NCBI RefSeq assembly: GCF_030161555.1
Contig: NZ_BSUK01000001.1
Span: 1,178,001-1,242,000 of the forward strand
Length of the DNA stretch: 64,000 bases
DNA from: Luteimicrobium album
GTDB lineage: Bacteria > Actinomycetota > Actinomycetes > Actinomycetales > Cellulomonadaceae
Direction of reading: 5' to 3'
Under the pieces are notes generated by a model, which worked only from the letters and a program-made list of their open reading frames with translations, did no database searches and was not told where the DNA came from. Below are positions 1 to 8,268 of the stretch, one piece after another (position 1 is the first letter of the stretch; the number at the start of each line of letters is the position of its first letter). Made by a program: the position numbers and the translations under genes.

Positions 1-382
1 CCGGGTTGTTGATCGCGAACGCCGCGGACTGCACGGCGATCAGGACGTACAGCACCCAGACGTTGTCGAGCCCGAGCGCAGCCTGCAGGAAGATCAGGCC
101 GGTGATGACCCAGAGCGCGGCGGACGCGAGCAGCGCGACCTTGCGTCGGTCGAACGCGTCCACGAGCGCGCCGCCGTACAGGCCGAGCAGCACGAGCGGG
201 ACGAGGGCGAACATGCCGAGCACCCCGACGGCGAACGTCGAGCCCGTGATCGCGTAGACCTGGAGGCCTACGGCGACGACGGTGAGCTGGCTGCCGAGGT
301 TGGAGACTCCGAGCCCGAGCCAGAGCCGTCGGTACGCCGGGCTGACGCGCAGGGGCGTCAGGTCGGCGAGCAGGCGGGGCAC
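1..382 (-). CDS. MFS transporter, N-terminal part (runs off window)
   Basis: The first about 127 residues of a major facilitator superfamily permease, read leftward off the window edge. The GTG start at 382 is followed by a short basic segment and then hydrophobic helices. After the second helix a loop reads GALVDAFDRRKV, matching the MFS motif A loop (G-x-x-x-D-R-x-x-R-R). The style resembles the EntS/MFS_3 group of exporters, but the substrate cannot be told from this fragment. The gene lies downstream of a palindromic element and of the VIT-like gene on the same strand. The family is certain from the motif and helix pattern; the specific role is unknown. Confidence 0.8.
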   Translation of the reverse strand, partial: MPRLLADLTPLRVSPAYRRLWLGLGVSNLGSQLTVVAVGLQVYAITGSTFAVGVLGMFALVPLVLLGLYGGALVDAFDRRKVALLASAALWVITGLIFLQAALGLDNVWVLYVLIAVQSAAFAINNP

Positions 383-455
383 TCGTCGGAGTCTACGGGA
401 GCGTCGAATCGTTCCGACGACCGCGCCCGCCCACCGAGACCGAGGCGCCCGGGTC

Positions 456-530
456 CGCCGAGCAAGAGAGTTTCGCGTCGAACAAGCGGACCTCTCCCTC
501 TTGCTCGGCGCGAAACCCTCTTGCTCGGCG
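456..530. repeat. Intergenic palindromic element, copy 1
   Basis: A nested inverted repeat in the gap between the VIT-like gene and the MFS gene. Outer arms CGCCGAGCAAGAG (456-468) and CTCTTGCTCGGCG (518-530) are perfect complements. Inner arms TTTCGCG (471-477) and CGCGAAA (509-515) are also perfect, and an additional CTTGCTCGGCG lies at 500-510. The same CGCCGAGCAAG / CTTGCTCGGCG core recurs at 62991-63065. It may act as a terminator for the upstream gene or be a dispersed REP-like element. Confidence 0.7.
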
Positions 531-544
531 TCGGGTCGACGGCG

Positions 545-1671
545 TCAGCCGACGACGCCCCCGAACGCCAGCCCGAGCACGTACGTGACCGCCGCGGCAC
601 CGAACCCGATGGCGAGCTGCCGCAGCCCGCGCGTCACCGGCGACGTCCCGGACAGCAGCCCGACGACCGCGCCGGTCCCGAGCAGCGCGATCCCGACGAG
701 CGCCGCGGCGACCGCCACCGCACCGATCCCCGTGAGCCCGAGGAGATACGGCAGCACGGGGATGATCGCGCCGGACGCGAAGAAGCAGAAGCTCGACCAC
801 GCGGCGCCCCAGGCGGTGCCGTGGGTCTCGAACTCGTCGTCCTCCGGGGCGACGTCGGCGCCGGGGTCGAGCCGGGCGGCGCGATCACGGTCGCGGCGGT
901 GAGGGTCCGCAGGACGTCGTCGGCGTGGCTCTGCGCCTCGTCGACCGTCATGCCCCGCGCCCGGTAGACGAGCGCGAGCTCGTTGGCGTCGACGTCGAGG
1001 TGCGGGAGCGCATGGACGGCCTCGGGGCTGGGGTTGGAGGCCTCGAGCAGCTCGCGCTGCGACCGGACCGACACGAACTCGCCGGCCCCCATCGACAGCG
1101 CGCCGGCGAGGAGCCCCGACAGCCCGGTCAGCAGGACGACGTTCGCCGCGACCCCGCTCGCCCCGACGCCGAGCACGAGCGCCAGGTTGGAGACCAGTCC
1201 GTCGTTCGCCCCGAAGACGGCGGCACGGAACGACCCGGAGAGCCGCACCCGGCCGCGCGCCGCGAGCGCCCGCACGACCTCGGCGTGGATCTGCTCGTCG
1301 GCGGCCATGGTGGGGGTCGCGTCGGCGTCCTCGGCGTACTCGGACCGGGTCTCGGCCCGCTGGGCGAGCGCGAGGACGAACACGCCGCCGAACCGGCGGG
1401 CCAGCACGCCGAGGAACCGGGTGCGCCAGTCACCGCGCAGCGGCGGACCGGCCTGGTCTCCGAGGAGGTCGAGCCAGTGCTGCTCGTGGCGGCCCTCGGC
1501 GTCGGCGAGCGCGAGCAGGATGGCCCGCTCCTCGCCGTCGCGGCGGCTCGCCAGGTCGCGGTAGACGGCGGCCTCGGCGCGCTCGTCGGCGAGGTAGCGG
1601 CGCCAGCGGCGGAGGGTGCGCGCGTCGGGCGGGGCGGCTGCCCCGGGGCTCGGCGTGGTGGCGGAGGTCAC
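545..1671 (-). CDS. VIT1/CCC1 family transporter with N-terminal rubrerythrin-like domain (frameshifted)
   Basis: A probable iron/manganese transporter of the VIT1/CCC1 family fused to a ferritin-like domain. The N-terminal about 130 residues contain ferritin-type carboxylate/histidine motifs (DERAEAAVYRDLA, EGRHEQHWLDLL, then ADEQIHAEVV). The membrane domain follows with FGANDGLVSNLALVLGV and the helices GLSGLLAGALSMGAGEFVSV, both typical of VIT1. The C-terminal helices (PYLLGLTGIGAVAVAAALVG) are in another frame: one base appears missing near 885-887, and restoring it gives TVDRAARLDPGADVAPEDD, a normal continuation. The GTG start at 1671 is chosen because the ferritin domain begins soon after; an upstream in-frame start at 1722 is possible. 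The metal specificity is inferred from the family only. Confidence 0.85.
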
Positions 1672-1766
1672 CGCTCCAGTGTGCCGACCCGGACGCCCGC
1701 AGGCTTTCGGACCTGCGAACACCCGTGTGGGGGAATGACGCGCGCGGGATCACGGTTGCCCTGAGC

Positions 1767-2453
1767 ATGAGTGAAGCAGCGTCCGCCCCCGCGACTCCCG
1801 TGAAGATCGACATCTGGTCGGACGTCGCCTGCCCCTGGTGCTACATCGGCAAGCGCCGCCTCGAGACCGCGCTCGCCCAGCCCGGGGCGCCGGTCGTGGA
1901 GATCGAGTACCACTCGTTCGAGCTGTCCCCCGACACGCCCGTCGACTTCGAGGGCTCGGAGATCGAGTTCCTGGCGCACCACAAGGGCATGGCGCCCGCG
2001 CAGGTCGAGCAGATGCTCGGCCAGATGACGCAGCTCGCCGCCGCCGAGGGGCTCGAGTACCACTTCGACTCGCTCAAGCACACGAAGACCCTGCTCGCGC
2101 ATGAGCTCCTGCACCACGCCAAGGCGCACGGGCTCCAGTACGAGATGAAGGAGCGCCTCCTGCGCGCGTACTTCACGGAGTCGAAGCACGTCGGGCACGT
2201 CGAGGACCTCGTGGCCCTCGCGACCGAGGTCGGCCTCGACGCGGACGAGACCCGCGCGGCGCTCACGGACCACCGTTACGCCGACGACGTCGCCGCCGAC
2301 ATCGCCCAGGCCCGCGCCCTCGGCATCAACGGAGTCCCGTTCTTCGTCCTCGACGGCAAGTACGGCGTGTCCGGCGCGCAGTCGCCCGAGACGCTCTCGA
2401 CCGTCCTGGAGCGCGTGGTCGCCGAGCGCGAGCCGGAGACCGCGGATGCCTGA
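1767..2453 (+). CDS. DsbA family oxidoreductase (FrnE-like)
   Basis: A thioredoxin-fold thiol oxidoreductase of the DSBA/FrnE group, 228 residues. It has the active-site motif CPWC near residue 22 in the context DIWSDVACPWCYIGKRRLE. The cis-Pro loop is GINGVPFFVLDGKYGVSGAQ near residue 193, as in FrnE proteins. No signal peptide is visible, so it probably acts in the cytoplasm. The ATG at 1767 is preferred over an in-frame ATG at 1725 because the conserved domain begins directly after it. It is transcribed divergently from the VIT-like gene, and its last codons overlap the next small ORF (ATG at 2446), suggesting translational coupling. The physiological substrate is unknown. Confidence 0.9.
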   Translation: MSEAASAPATPVKIDIWSDVACPWCYIGKRRLETALAQPGAPVVEIEYHSFELSPDTPVDFEGSEIEFLAHHKGMAPAQVEQMLGQMTQLAAAEGLEYHFDSLKHTKTLLAHELLHHAKAHGLQYEMKERLLRAYFTESKHVGHVEDLVALATEVGLDADETRAALTDHRYADDVAADIAQARALGINGVPFFVLDGKYGVSGAQSPETLSTVLERVVAEREPETADA

Positions 2454-2688
2454 GCAGCCCGTCTCCCCCGGCGCTCCCGCGCCCGACGACGTCCCCTCCC
2501 CGGGCGTGGACCTCGCCGCCGCGGCGTTCCCCGGTCTGGCCCAGGTGGCCGGCGCAGCAGCGGGCGACACCCCGTTCCTCGTCGTGGCCGGTGACGACGA
2601 CGCGGGCGTGTGCGTCGACGGGGTCTGCGCCCTCCCGTCCGGTTCGACGGATGCCGGACCGGACTCTGGCGCGCCTTCCGACGACTAG
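2446..2688 (+). CDS. Small acidic protein of unknown function
   Basis: An 80-residue protein whose ATG overlaps the last 8 bases of the FrnE-like gene, a strong sign of translational coupling. It is rich in Pro, Ala, Gly and Asp, with a central hydrophobic strand (TPFLVVAGDDDAG) and a cysteine pair in the motif VCVDGVCALP. The pairing with a thiol oxidoreductase makes the two cysteines notable, but no function can be assigned. Its stop overlaps by 4 bases the stop of the convergent sugar permease gene. I do not recognise the family. Confidence 0.6.
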   Translation: MPEQPVSPGAPAPDDVPSPGVDLAAAAFPGLAQVAGAAAGDTPFLVVAGDDDAGVCVDGVCALPSGSTDAGPDSGAPSDD

Positions 2689-3586
2689 AGCTTGACGCCG
2701 CCTGAGAGCAGGTCGATCCGCCAGAACCGCTGGAGCGACAGGAACAGCACCGCGAGCGGCAGGATCGAGAGGAACACTCCGGCGATCACGAGCGAGAACT
2801 GGTTCGGCTGGCCGCCGGTCGGCATGATCATGCCGTACATGCCCAGCGTGAGCGGGTAGAGCCGGTTGTCGCTGAGCATCACGAACGGCAGCAGGAAGTT
2901 GTTCCAGACACCGATGAACTGGATGAGGAACACGGTGACGAGCGCAGGCAGCATGAGCCGCAGCCCGATCGCGTGGAAGATCCGCCACTCGGAGGCGCCG
3001 TCGATACGTGCGGCCTCCATCAGCTCGTCTGCCACGGACGCCTCCGCGTAGATCTTGCAGAGGTAGATCGTGAACGGGTTGGCCAGCTGCGGGAGAAGCA
3101 CACTCCAGTACGTGTTGGTCATGCCCAGGGGCGCGAGCAGCAGGTACTGCGGGACGGCCAGCAGCACGGGCGGCAGCAGGACCGCAGCCAGGATCGTCCG
3201 GAAGACCAGCGTGCTGCCGCGGAACCTGTACTTGCCGAGCGCATAGCCCGCGCACGCGGCGACGATCGTGGACAGGACGCCGCCCCCGACCGCGTAGACG
3301 ACCGTGTTTCCCGCCCAGCGGAGCCAGATCCCGTGGTCGTAGCTGAGGACCCCCTCATGTTGTCCCAGAACGACCCCGTGAACGAGGGGACGAGCGGGGG
3401 TGTGGAGAAGAGCTCGCCGTTGGACTTGGTGGACGCGATCACGATCCACAGGACGGGCACGACGCAGTACACGGCACCCGCGAGGAGGATCAGCGTGGGG
3501 ATCAGGCGGACCTTCCGCCGTGGTGCCGTGCTGGGCTCCGTCGGCGCGGTGCCCGTGCGGACGAGGGTGTCGGCCAGGGCGCTCAT
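2685..3586 (-). CDS. Carbohydrate ABC transporter permease, MalG type (frameshifted)
   Basis: The second membrane subunit of a CUT1 sugar importer. It begins with MSALADTLVRTG and a first membrane helix (LIPTLILLAGAVYCVVPVLW), and has the EAA loop EAARIDGASEWRIFHAIGL needed to dock the ATPase. It ends with a helix typical of MalG proteins. One base is missing in the C run at 3350-3354: the N-terminal frame reads DNMRG and the rest continues as VLSYDHGIWLRWAGN. The start overlaps the upstream permease stop (3583-3586). No ATPase gene is present here, which is usual for actinobacterial CUT1 systems that share an MsiK-type ATPase. The sugar substrate is not evident. Confidence 0.9.
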
Positions 3587-4508
3587 CGGGCGCTCCGTCG
3601 GCTCAGCCGGTTGCCGACGACCCGGACGGCTACCGTGGCGCCGACGGTCATCACGAGGAGGATGAACGCGCTCGCCGCGCCGCCGTAGATGTCGTTGTTG
3701 ACGAACGCGTCCGAGTAGACCCGCATGAGCGGGACCCAGGTCGAGCTGATCGCGTTGGTCAGCGGCTTGAGCGTGGTCGGCTCGTTGAACAGCTGCAGCG
3801 CGCCGATCACGCTGAACAGCGCGACCATGGCGAGCGCCGGCGCGATCATGGGCAGCTTGATCCGCACGGCGACCTGCAGCTCGCTCGCGCCGTCGATCTG
3901 TGCGGCCTCGAGCACCTCGCGAGGCACGGAACGGAGGGCGGTGTAGAGCACCACCATGTTGAAGCCGATGACCCCCAGGCCGCGACGTTGGCGACGGCGA
4001 AGAAGATCGTCGTGCTGCCGAAGTAGTCGACGACGTCGCCGCCGATCGGGCTGGTCGCCGGCAGGTAGAGGAAGCCCCAGAGCAGCGACGCGATGACACC
4101 CGGGACGGCGTAGGGAAGGAAGATCGCGAGCCGGCTGAACCCGGTCATGCGGGCACGGTCGGCGTCCAGGCAGAGCGCAAACAGCGTCGCGAGGAAGAGC
4201 ACGGACGGCACGCCGATCGCCGCGACGATCAGCATGCGGCCGAGGCTGGACCAGAACTCCGCGTCGGCCAGGGTCGAGGTGTAGTTCTGCGCGCCGGCGA
4301 AGACGCGCTCGGTCGTCGTCCCGAGGAGCCCACCCGACACGTGGACCTTCAGCAGGCTGAGCACGAACGCGTAGACGGCGGGCGCGAAGGTGAAGAGAAG
4401 GAGAAGCAGGACGGCGGGCGCGACGAGCACGACGGGGAGCGCCGTGCGCCTGCGGCGGGCCCGTGGGCGGGTGGGCGTGCCCGCCGACGGCGCGGTCAAG
4501 GTGGTCAT
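3583..4508 (-). CDS. Carbohydrate ABC transporter permease, MalF type (frameshifted)
   Basis: The first membrane subunit of the same CUT1 importer, starting with the ATG at 4508. After a basic N-terminus it has a long hydrophobic helix (LPVVLVAPAVLLLLLFTFAP), as in LacF/UgpA-like proteins. The EAA loop reads EAAQIDGASELQVAVRIKLP. The frame breaks at a C run (3972-3976); adding one base restores AAWGVIGFNMVVLYTALRSVP. The stop overlaps the next permease start by 4 bases, so the two are coupled. A perfect 12-bp hairpin lies between this gene and the binding-protein gene upstream. Confidence 0.9.
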
Positions 4509-4528
4509 CGAGGTCCTTCGGTCGTGGA

Positions 4529-4569
4529 GGAGGCGGGGTGGGCGGGCGATCGGGCCGCACCCCGCCTCC
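4529..4569 (-). promoter_or_regulatory. Intercistronic hairpin between binding protein and permease genes
   Basis: Perfect 12-bp arms GGAGGCGGGGTG (4529-4540) and CACCCCGCCTCC (4558-4569) with a 17-base loop, between the stop of the binding-protein gene (4595) and the permease start (4508). There is no T run, so it looks more like an mRNA-stabilising or partly terminating stem than a full terminator. A similar stem lies at the same relative place in the Dpp-type operon (27057-27097). Confidence 0.65.
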
Positions 4570-4594
4570 GCTGCCGCGGTCGGGTCGGGTCGGG

Positions 4595-5946
4595 TCAGCT
4601 GACCTTGAACCCGGCCTTCTTCATGTCGCTCACCGTCGTCTCCTGCACGGTCTTCAACGCGTCCAGGAACGAGGTGTGGTTCTGGACGGCCTTGCCGAAG
4701 GCGTCGGAGTAGGTGTTGAACGTGACGTTGGCGTTCGGGCCCCAGATGTCGAACCCGCGGACGTTGGCCGCGAGCTCGGCCATGAGCGCGTTGTAGTCGG
4801 GCTGCGTGCTCATGAAGGGCGGCGGCGTCTTGAGCGCGGGGAGCGACTGGAACTTCTGCGCGGCCGGGAAGACCTGCACGTTCTTGATGAGCAGGTTGAG
4901 GCCTTCCTCGCTGTTGTTCATCCAGTCGACGAACTTGGCGGCCTCAGCGGGGTGCTTGGAGTTCGCTGTGACGGCCTCGACCTCACCGCCCCAGGTGCCG
5001 ATCGTCTTGTCGCCCGCGGTCCAGGCGGGCACGGGGGCGGCTGCCCACTTGCCGGCGGTGTCAGGGGCGATCGACGGGAACTGGTTGGGTGCCCACTGCC
5101 CGGAGATCCAGCCGACGATGTTGCCCTTGTTCATGTCGGTGTTCCACTGGGTCGACCAGCTCGGCCCCGGTGCGACGAGACCCTTGTCGACGAGTCCCTG
5201 CCAGTAGCTCGCGACCTTCTGGGTCGCGGCGTCGTCGATGTTGACCGACCAGGTGTCCCCGCTCGCGCTCCACCAGTTCCCGCCGGCCTGCTCGGAGAGC
5301 CCGGCGAACCACTCGGGGCTGTTGGCGTCGAAGTTGCTGATGTACTGCTTCGGGTTGGCCTTGTGGATGATCGCGGCGTCCTGCGCAAACTCGTCCCAGG
5401 TGGTCGGCGCCTTGAGGCCGAGCCCGTCGAAGACGTCCTTGCGGTAGAAGAACACCAGCGGGCAGATGTTCTGCGGGACCCCGTAGGTCTTCCCTCGAAC
5501 TGGACGCGACTGAGGACGTTGGCGCTGTAGTTGTCGAGCGACGAGATGTAGTCGTCGACAGGCACGATCACCTTGTTCGCCACCATGAGCGGGATCGCGG
5601 GGTACTCGATCTCGGCGATGTCGGGGTTGGTGCCCGCCTTGGTGTCGGTGATGAGCTTGTTGTAGAGGGTGTAGCCCGTGCCCGACGGCTTGATGAGCTT
5701 GACCTGGATCTTCGGGTTGGCCTGGTTCCAGGCCGCGACGACCTTGTCCATGCCGTTGTCCCAGTTCACGAACGTGAGGTGGACGACCGCGTCCGACCCG
5801 GACCCCGAGGAGGACGACGCGCCCGACGGGCCCGACGACGAGTCGGAGGAACCGGACGACGAGCAGGCCGTGAGCCCACCCGCGACGGCGACGGCGAGCC
5901 CCAACGGGATCACCGGTACGCGCAGGAACTTCTTCACCGTGGACAT
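4595..5946 (-). CDS. Sugar ABC transporter substrate-binding lipoprotein (frameshifted)
   Basis: The extracellular solute-binding protein of the CUT1 importer. The start MSTVKKFLRVP leads to a lipoprotein signal peptide with lipobox LTACSSS, so it should be anchored to the outer face of the membrane. A Ser/Gly linker follows, then a SBP_bac_1 (MalE-like) domain beginning VVHLTFVNWDNGMDKVV and ending near the C-terminus with VSDMKKAGFKVS. One base is missing in the C run at 5492-5494; restoring it joins SRVQFEG to KTYGVPQNICPLVFFYR. The ATG at 5946 is chosen because it starts the signal peptide. A promoter and a LacI-type operator lie directly upstream. The ligand is unknown. Confidence 0.93.
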
Positions 5947-6011
5947 CTCCTTCGATGGTGGGTGGCGCGGAGGAACGCTCGTCCGCGGGAGGCTGCAACG
6001 TGACACCAGGG

Positions 6012-6027
6012 TGGAATGCGCTTTCCA
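6012..6027. promoter_or_regulatory. LacI-type operator between binding protein and aldo/keto reductase genes
   Basis: TGGAATGCGCTTTCCA is a near-perfect palindrome with central GCGC, of the type bound by LacI/CcpA-family repressors. It sits between divergent genes and just downstream of a TTGACA-type promoter for the binding-protein gene, where a bound repressor would block initiation. Related sites occur at 13127-13141 and 18787-18799. Confidence 0.75.
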
Positions 6028-6032
6028 ACTTC

Positions 6033-6062
6033 AGGCTATGCTGACGCCTGAGAACGTGTCAA
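6033..6062 (-). promoter_or_regulatory. Predicted promoter of the sugar transporter operon
   Basis: On the minus strand a consensus -35 TTGACA (6062-6057) is followed after 18 bases by TAGCCT (6038-6033) as a weak -10. The LacI-type palindrome begins 5 bases further on, so it would cover the transcription start. Only the -35 match is strong. Confidence 0.5.
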
Positions 6063-6201
6063 GGACCACGATCGACCGCAACGAGGCACGAGAAATAGTG
6101 GCCTCATGCCCCCGTCGCGATCACCGTTCTCAGATGGCAACCGCATTCCGCACGTCGGCGATGGCGGCGGACTGCGCACACGGCGATGTCGGAGGTGGAA
6201 G

Positions 6202-7155
6202 ATGACGGAGTTGCGACCGCTCGGCGGTACGGGCATCGAGGTCACGCGGCTGTGCGCGGGTGCTGCCGCGTGGCGGGACGAGGACCATCCGTGGGGCAGC
6301 GTCGGCGAGGACGAGACGGCGCCGCTCGCGCGGGCGCTGCTCGGTAGCGATCGCGTGCGCTACCTCGACACCGCGAACAACTACGGCGACGGCGAGAGCG
6401 AGCGACGCATCGGCGCCGCCATCCGGGCCGCGGGCGGACTGCCGCCCGGCTTCGTCCTGCAGACGAAGGCGGACCGGGACACCGCCACGGGCGACTTCTC
6501 CGGCGCACGGATGCGCCGGTCGCTCGAGGAGAGCATGGAAAGGCTGGGGCTCGACCACCTCCCGATCGTCTTCCTGCACGACCCCGAGAACACGACGTGG
6601 GAGGAGGCCATGGCCGCCGACGGCCCGGTCGCGGCGCTGGTCCAGGCGAGGCACGAAGGCACTATCGGGCACCTCGGGATCTCCGGCGGGCCGACCGACC
6701 TGCTCGAGCGCTTCGTCGAGAGCGGGCAGTTCGAGCTCCTCATCACGCACAACCGGCACACGCTCGTCGACCGCAGCGCGGACCACCTGCTGACGCTTGC
6801 GTCCGAGCGGGGCCTCGGGGTCCTCAACGCGGCGCCCTACGGCGGCGGCATGCTCACCCGGTGGCCGGTCGAGCCCGGTCGCTACGCCTACGGCGACGGC
6901 GCGCCCGCCCTCGTCGCCGCCGCCAACGAGATCGGGCGGATCTGCGCCGACGCCGGGATCCCGCTCGCCGCGGCCGCGCTGCAGTTCTCGACGCGCGACC
7001 CACGCATCACCTCGACGATCGTCGGGATGCGTACGGTCGGCGACCTGGAGGCGTCGATCGAGCTCGACGAGATCGAGATTCCCGACGAGGTCTGGGACGC
7101 AGTGCGTGCCGTATCGCTCGACGCGTCCACGTGGCAGGACCCCGTCGACGCCTGA
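6202..7155 (+). CDS. Aldo/keto reductase
   Basis: A 317-residue NAD(P)-dependent aldo/keto reductase, most like the L-fucose/D-threo-aldose dehydrogenase branch. The catalytic tetrad is visible: Asp in YLDTANNYGDGESE, Tyr in the same motif, Lys in FVLQTKADRD and His in IVFLHDPEN. The fold ends with the usual ISGG and SRDPRITSTIVG-like cofactor-binding segments (here FSTRDPRITSTIVGMR). The ATG at 6202 is chosen because GGAGGTGGAAG lies just before it. It is divergent from the sugar importer and followed 70 bp later by a LacI regulator, suggesting that it acts on the imported sugar or a derived aldose. Confidence 0.9.
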   Translation: MTELRPLGGTGIEVTRLCAGAAAWRDEDHPWGSVGEDETAPLARALLGSDRVRYLDTANNYGDGESERRIGAAIRAAGGLPPGFVLQTKADRDTATGDFSGARMRRSLEESMERLGLDHLPIVFLHDPENTTWEEAMAADGPVAALVQARHEGTIGHLGISGGPTDLLERFVESGQFELLITHNRHTLVDRSADHLLTLASERGLGVLNAAPYGGGMLTRWPVEPGRYAYGDGAPALVAAANEIGRICADAGIPLAAAALQFSTRDPRITSTIVGMRTVGDLEASIELDEIEIPDEVWDAVRAVSLDASTWQDPVDA

Positions 7156-7224
7156 CGACACAGCCCCGCGCCCGGCCGCTCGGGCGCCGCTAGAGTGTGA
7201 CCGGATCGGAGGGAGGGGACCCGA

Positions 7225-8262
7225 GTGCCGAGCGCCGAGCAGGCCCGCTTCAGGCCCGTGACGCTGGCGGACGTCGCCCGCTCCGCGGGCGTGTCGCAGG
7301 CGACCGCGTCCCGCGTCGTCAACGGCAGCGCGAGGTCCGTGAGCCCCGCCCTGACGCAGAGCGTCCTCGCCGCCGCGGAGGAGCTCGGCTACGCGACCAA
7401 CGTCCAGGCCCAGGCGGTCGCGCGCGGGACGACGACCACGGTCGCGCTGCTCGTGAGCGACATCGCCACCGACTACTTCTCGTCGATGGCGGCCGCGGTG
7501 ATGGCCAACGCCGAGCGCGCGGGCCTCGACGTGACGATCGCCGTCGGCGAGCGGCGGATGGAGCGCGAGATCGAGCTCGTCCGGGCGCTGCGGGCGCAAC
7601 GGGCCCGAGCCATCGTCATGGCCGAGACCGGGTTCCAGACGCCCGAGGGCGCCGACCGGCTCGCCGAAGAGCTGCGCGCGTACGAGCGGGGTGGGGGCAA
7701 GGTGGTGATCGTCAGCAGGACGCAGCTGCCCTTCGACCATCTCGACCTCGACAACGTCGGAGGCGCCCGCAAGCTCGGCGGTGCGCTCGCCCGGCTCGGC
7801 TACCGGCGGTTCCTCGTGCTGGCGGGCGACCGCAGGCTCGTCACCATGCACGACCGCATCGAGGGCTTCCGCTCGGGGCTCGCGGAGCGCGGCATCGACC
7901 TGCCCGAGGAGGCTGTGGTCGCGTGCGACTTCAGCTGGGAGGGTGCACGCCGCGCGGTGAGCGAGCTCGACGACGCCGTCCTCGAGCGTACCGAGGCGAT
8001 CTTCGCGCTCAACGACGAGATGGCGCTCGGTGCGATCGCCGGCCTGCGTGGGCGCGGGATGCAGGTCCCGCGGGACGTCGCCGTCGCCGGGTTCGACGAC
8101 ATCCGCAGCCTCCGCGACGTCACGCCGGGCCTCACGACCGTCCGGATCCCCCTGGCCGAGGTCGGGGCACTCGTCGTCGACGTCGTCACCGGACGACGCG
8201 ACGCTCCTGCACTGGTCCCCGCGACGGTCGTGCTCCGGGACTCGACCCCGCTGCTCGGCTGA
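7225..8262 (+). CDS. LacI family transcriptional regulator 1
   Basis: A 345-residue repressor with an N-terminal helix-turn-helix (TLADVARSAGVSQATASRVVNG) and a periplasmic-binding-protein-like effector domain (VALLVSDIATDYFSSMAAAV to the C-terminus). The GTG start at 7225 follows a strong GGAGGGAGGGGA ribosome site. It lies among sugar genes and is the nearest candidate to bind the palindrome at 6012-6027. The effector sugar is unknown. It is one of two LacI proteins in this island; the other is at 13222-14292. Confidence 0.93.
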   Translation: MPSAEQARFRPVTLADVARSAGVSQATASRVVNGSARSVSPALTQSVLAAAEELGYATNVQAQAVARGTTTTVALLVSDIATDYFSSMAAAVMANAERAGLDVTIAVGERRMEREIELVRALRAQRARAIVMAETGFQTPEGADRLAEELRAYERGGGKVVIVSRTQLPFDHLDLDNVGGARKLGGALARLGYRRFLVLAGDRRLVTMHDRIEGFRSGLAERGIDLPEEAVVACDFSWEGARRAVSELDDAVLERTEAIFALNDEMALGAIAGLRGRGMQVPRDVAVAGFDDIRSLRDVTPGLTTVRIPLAEVGALVVDVVTGRRDAPALVPATVVLRDSTPLLG

Positions 8263-8268
8263 GCGCGG

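Noticed and set aside
2685..4508. Treating the broken sugar permeases as real pseudogenes
   Set aside because: Each needs only one base in a C run, everything else is intact and overlaps are preserved; many unrelated genes show the same defect, so error is the better explanation.
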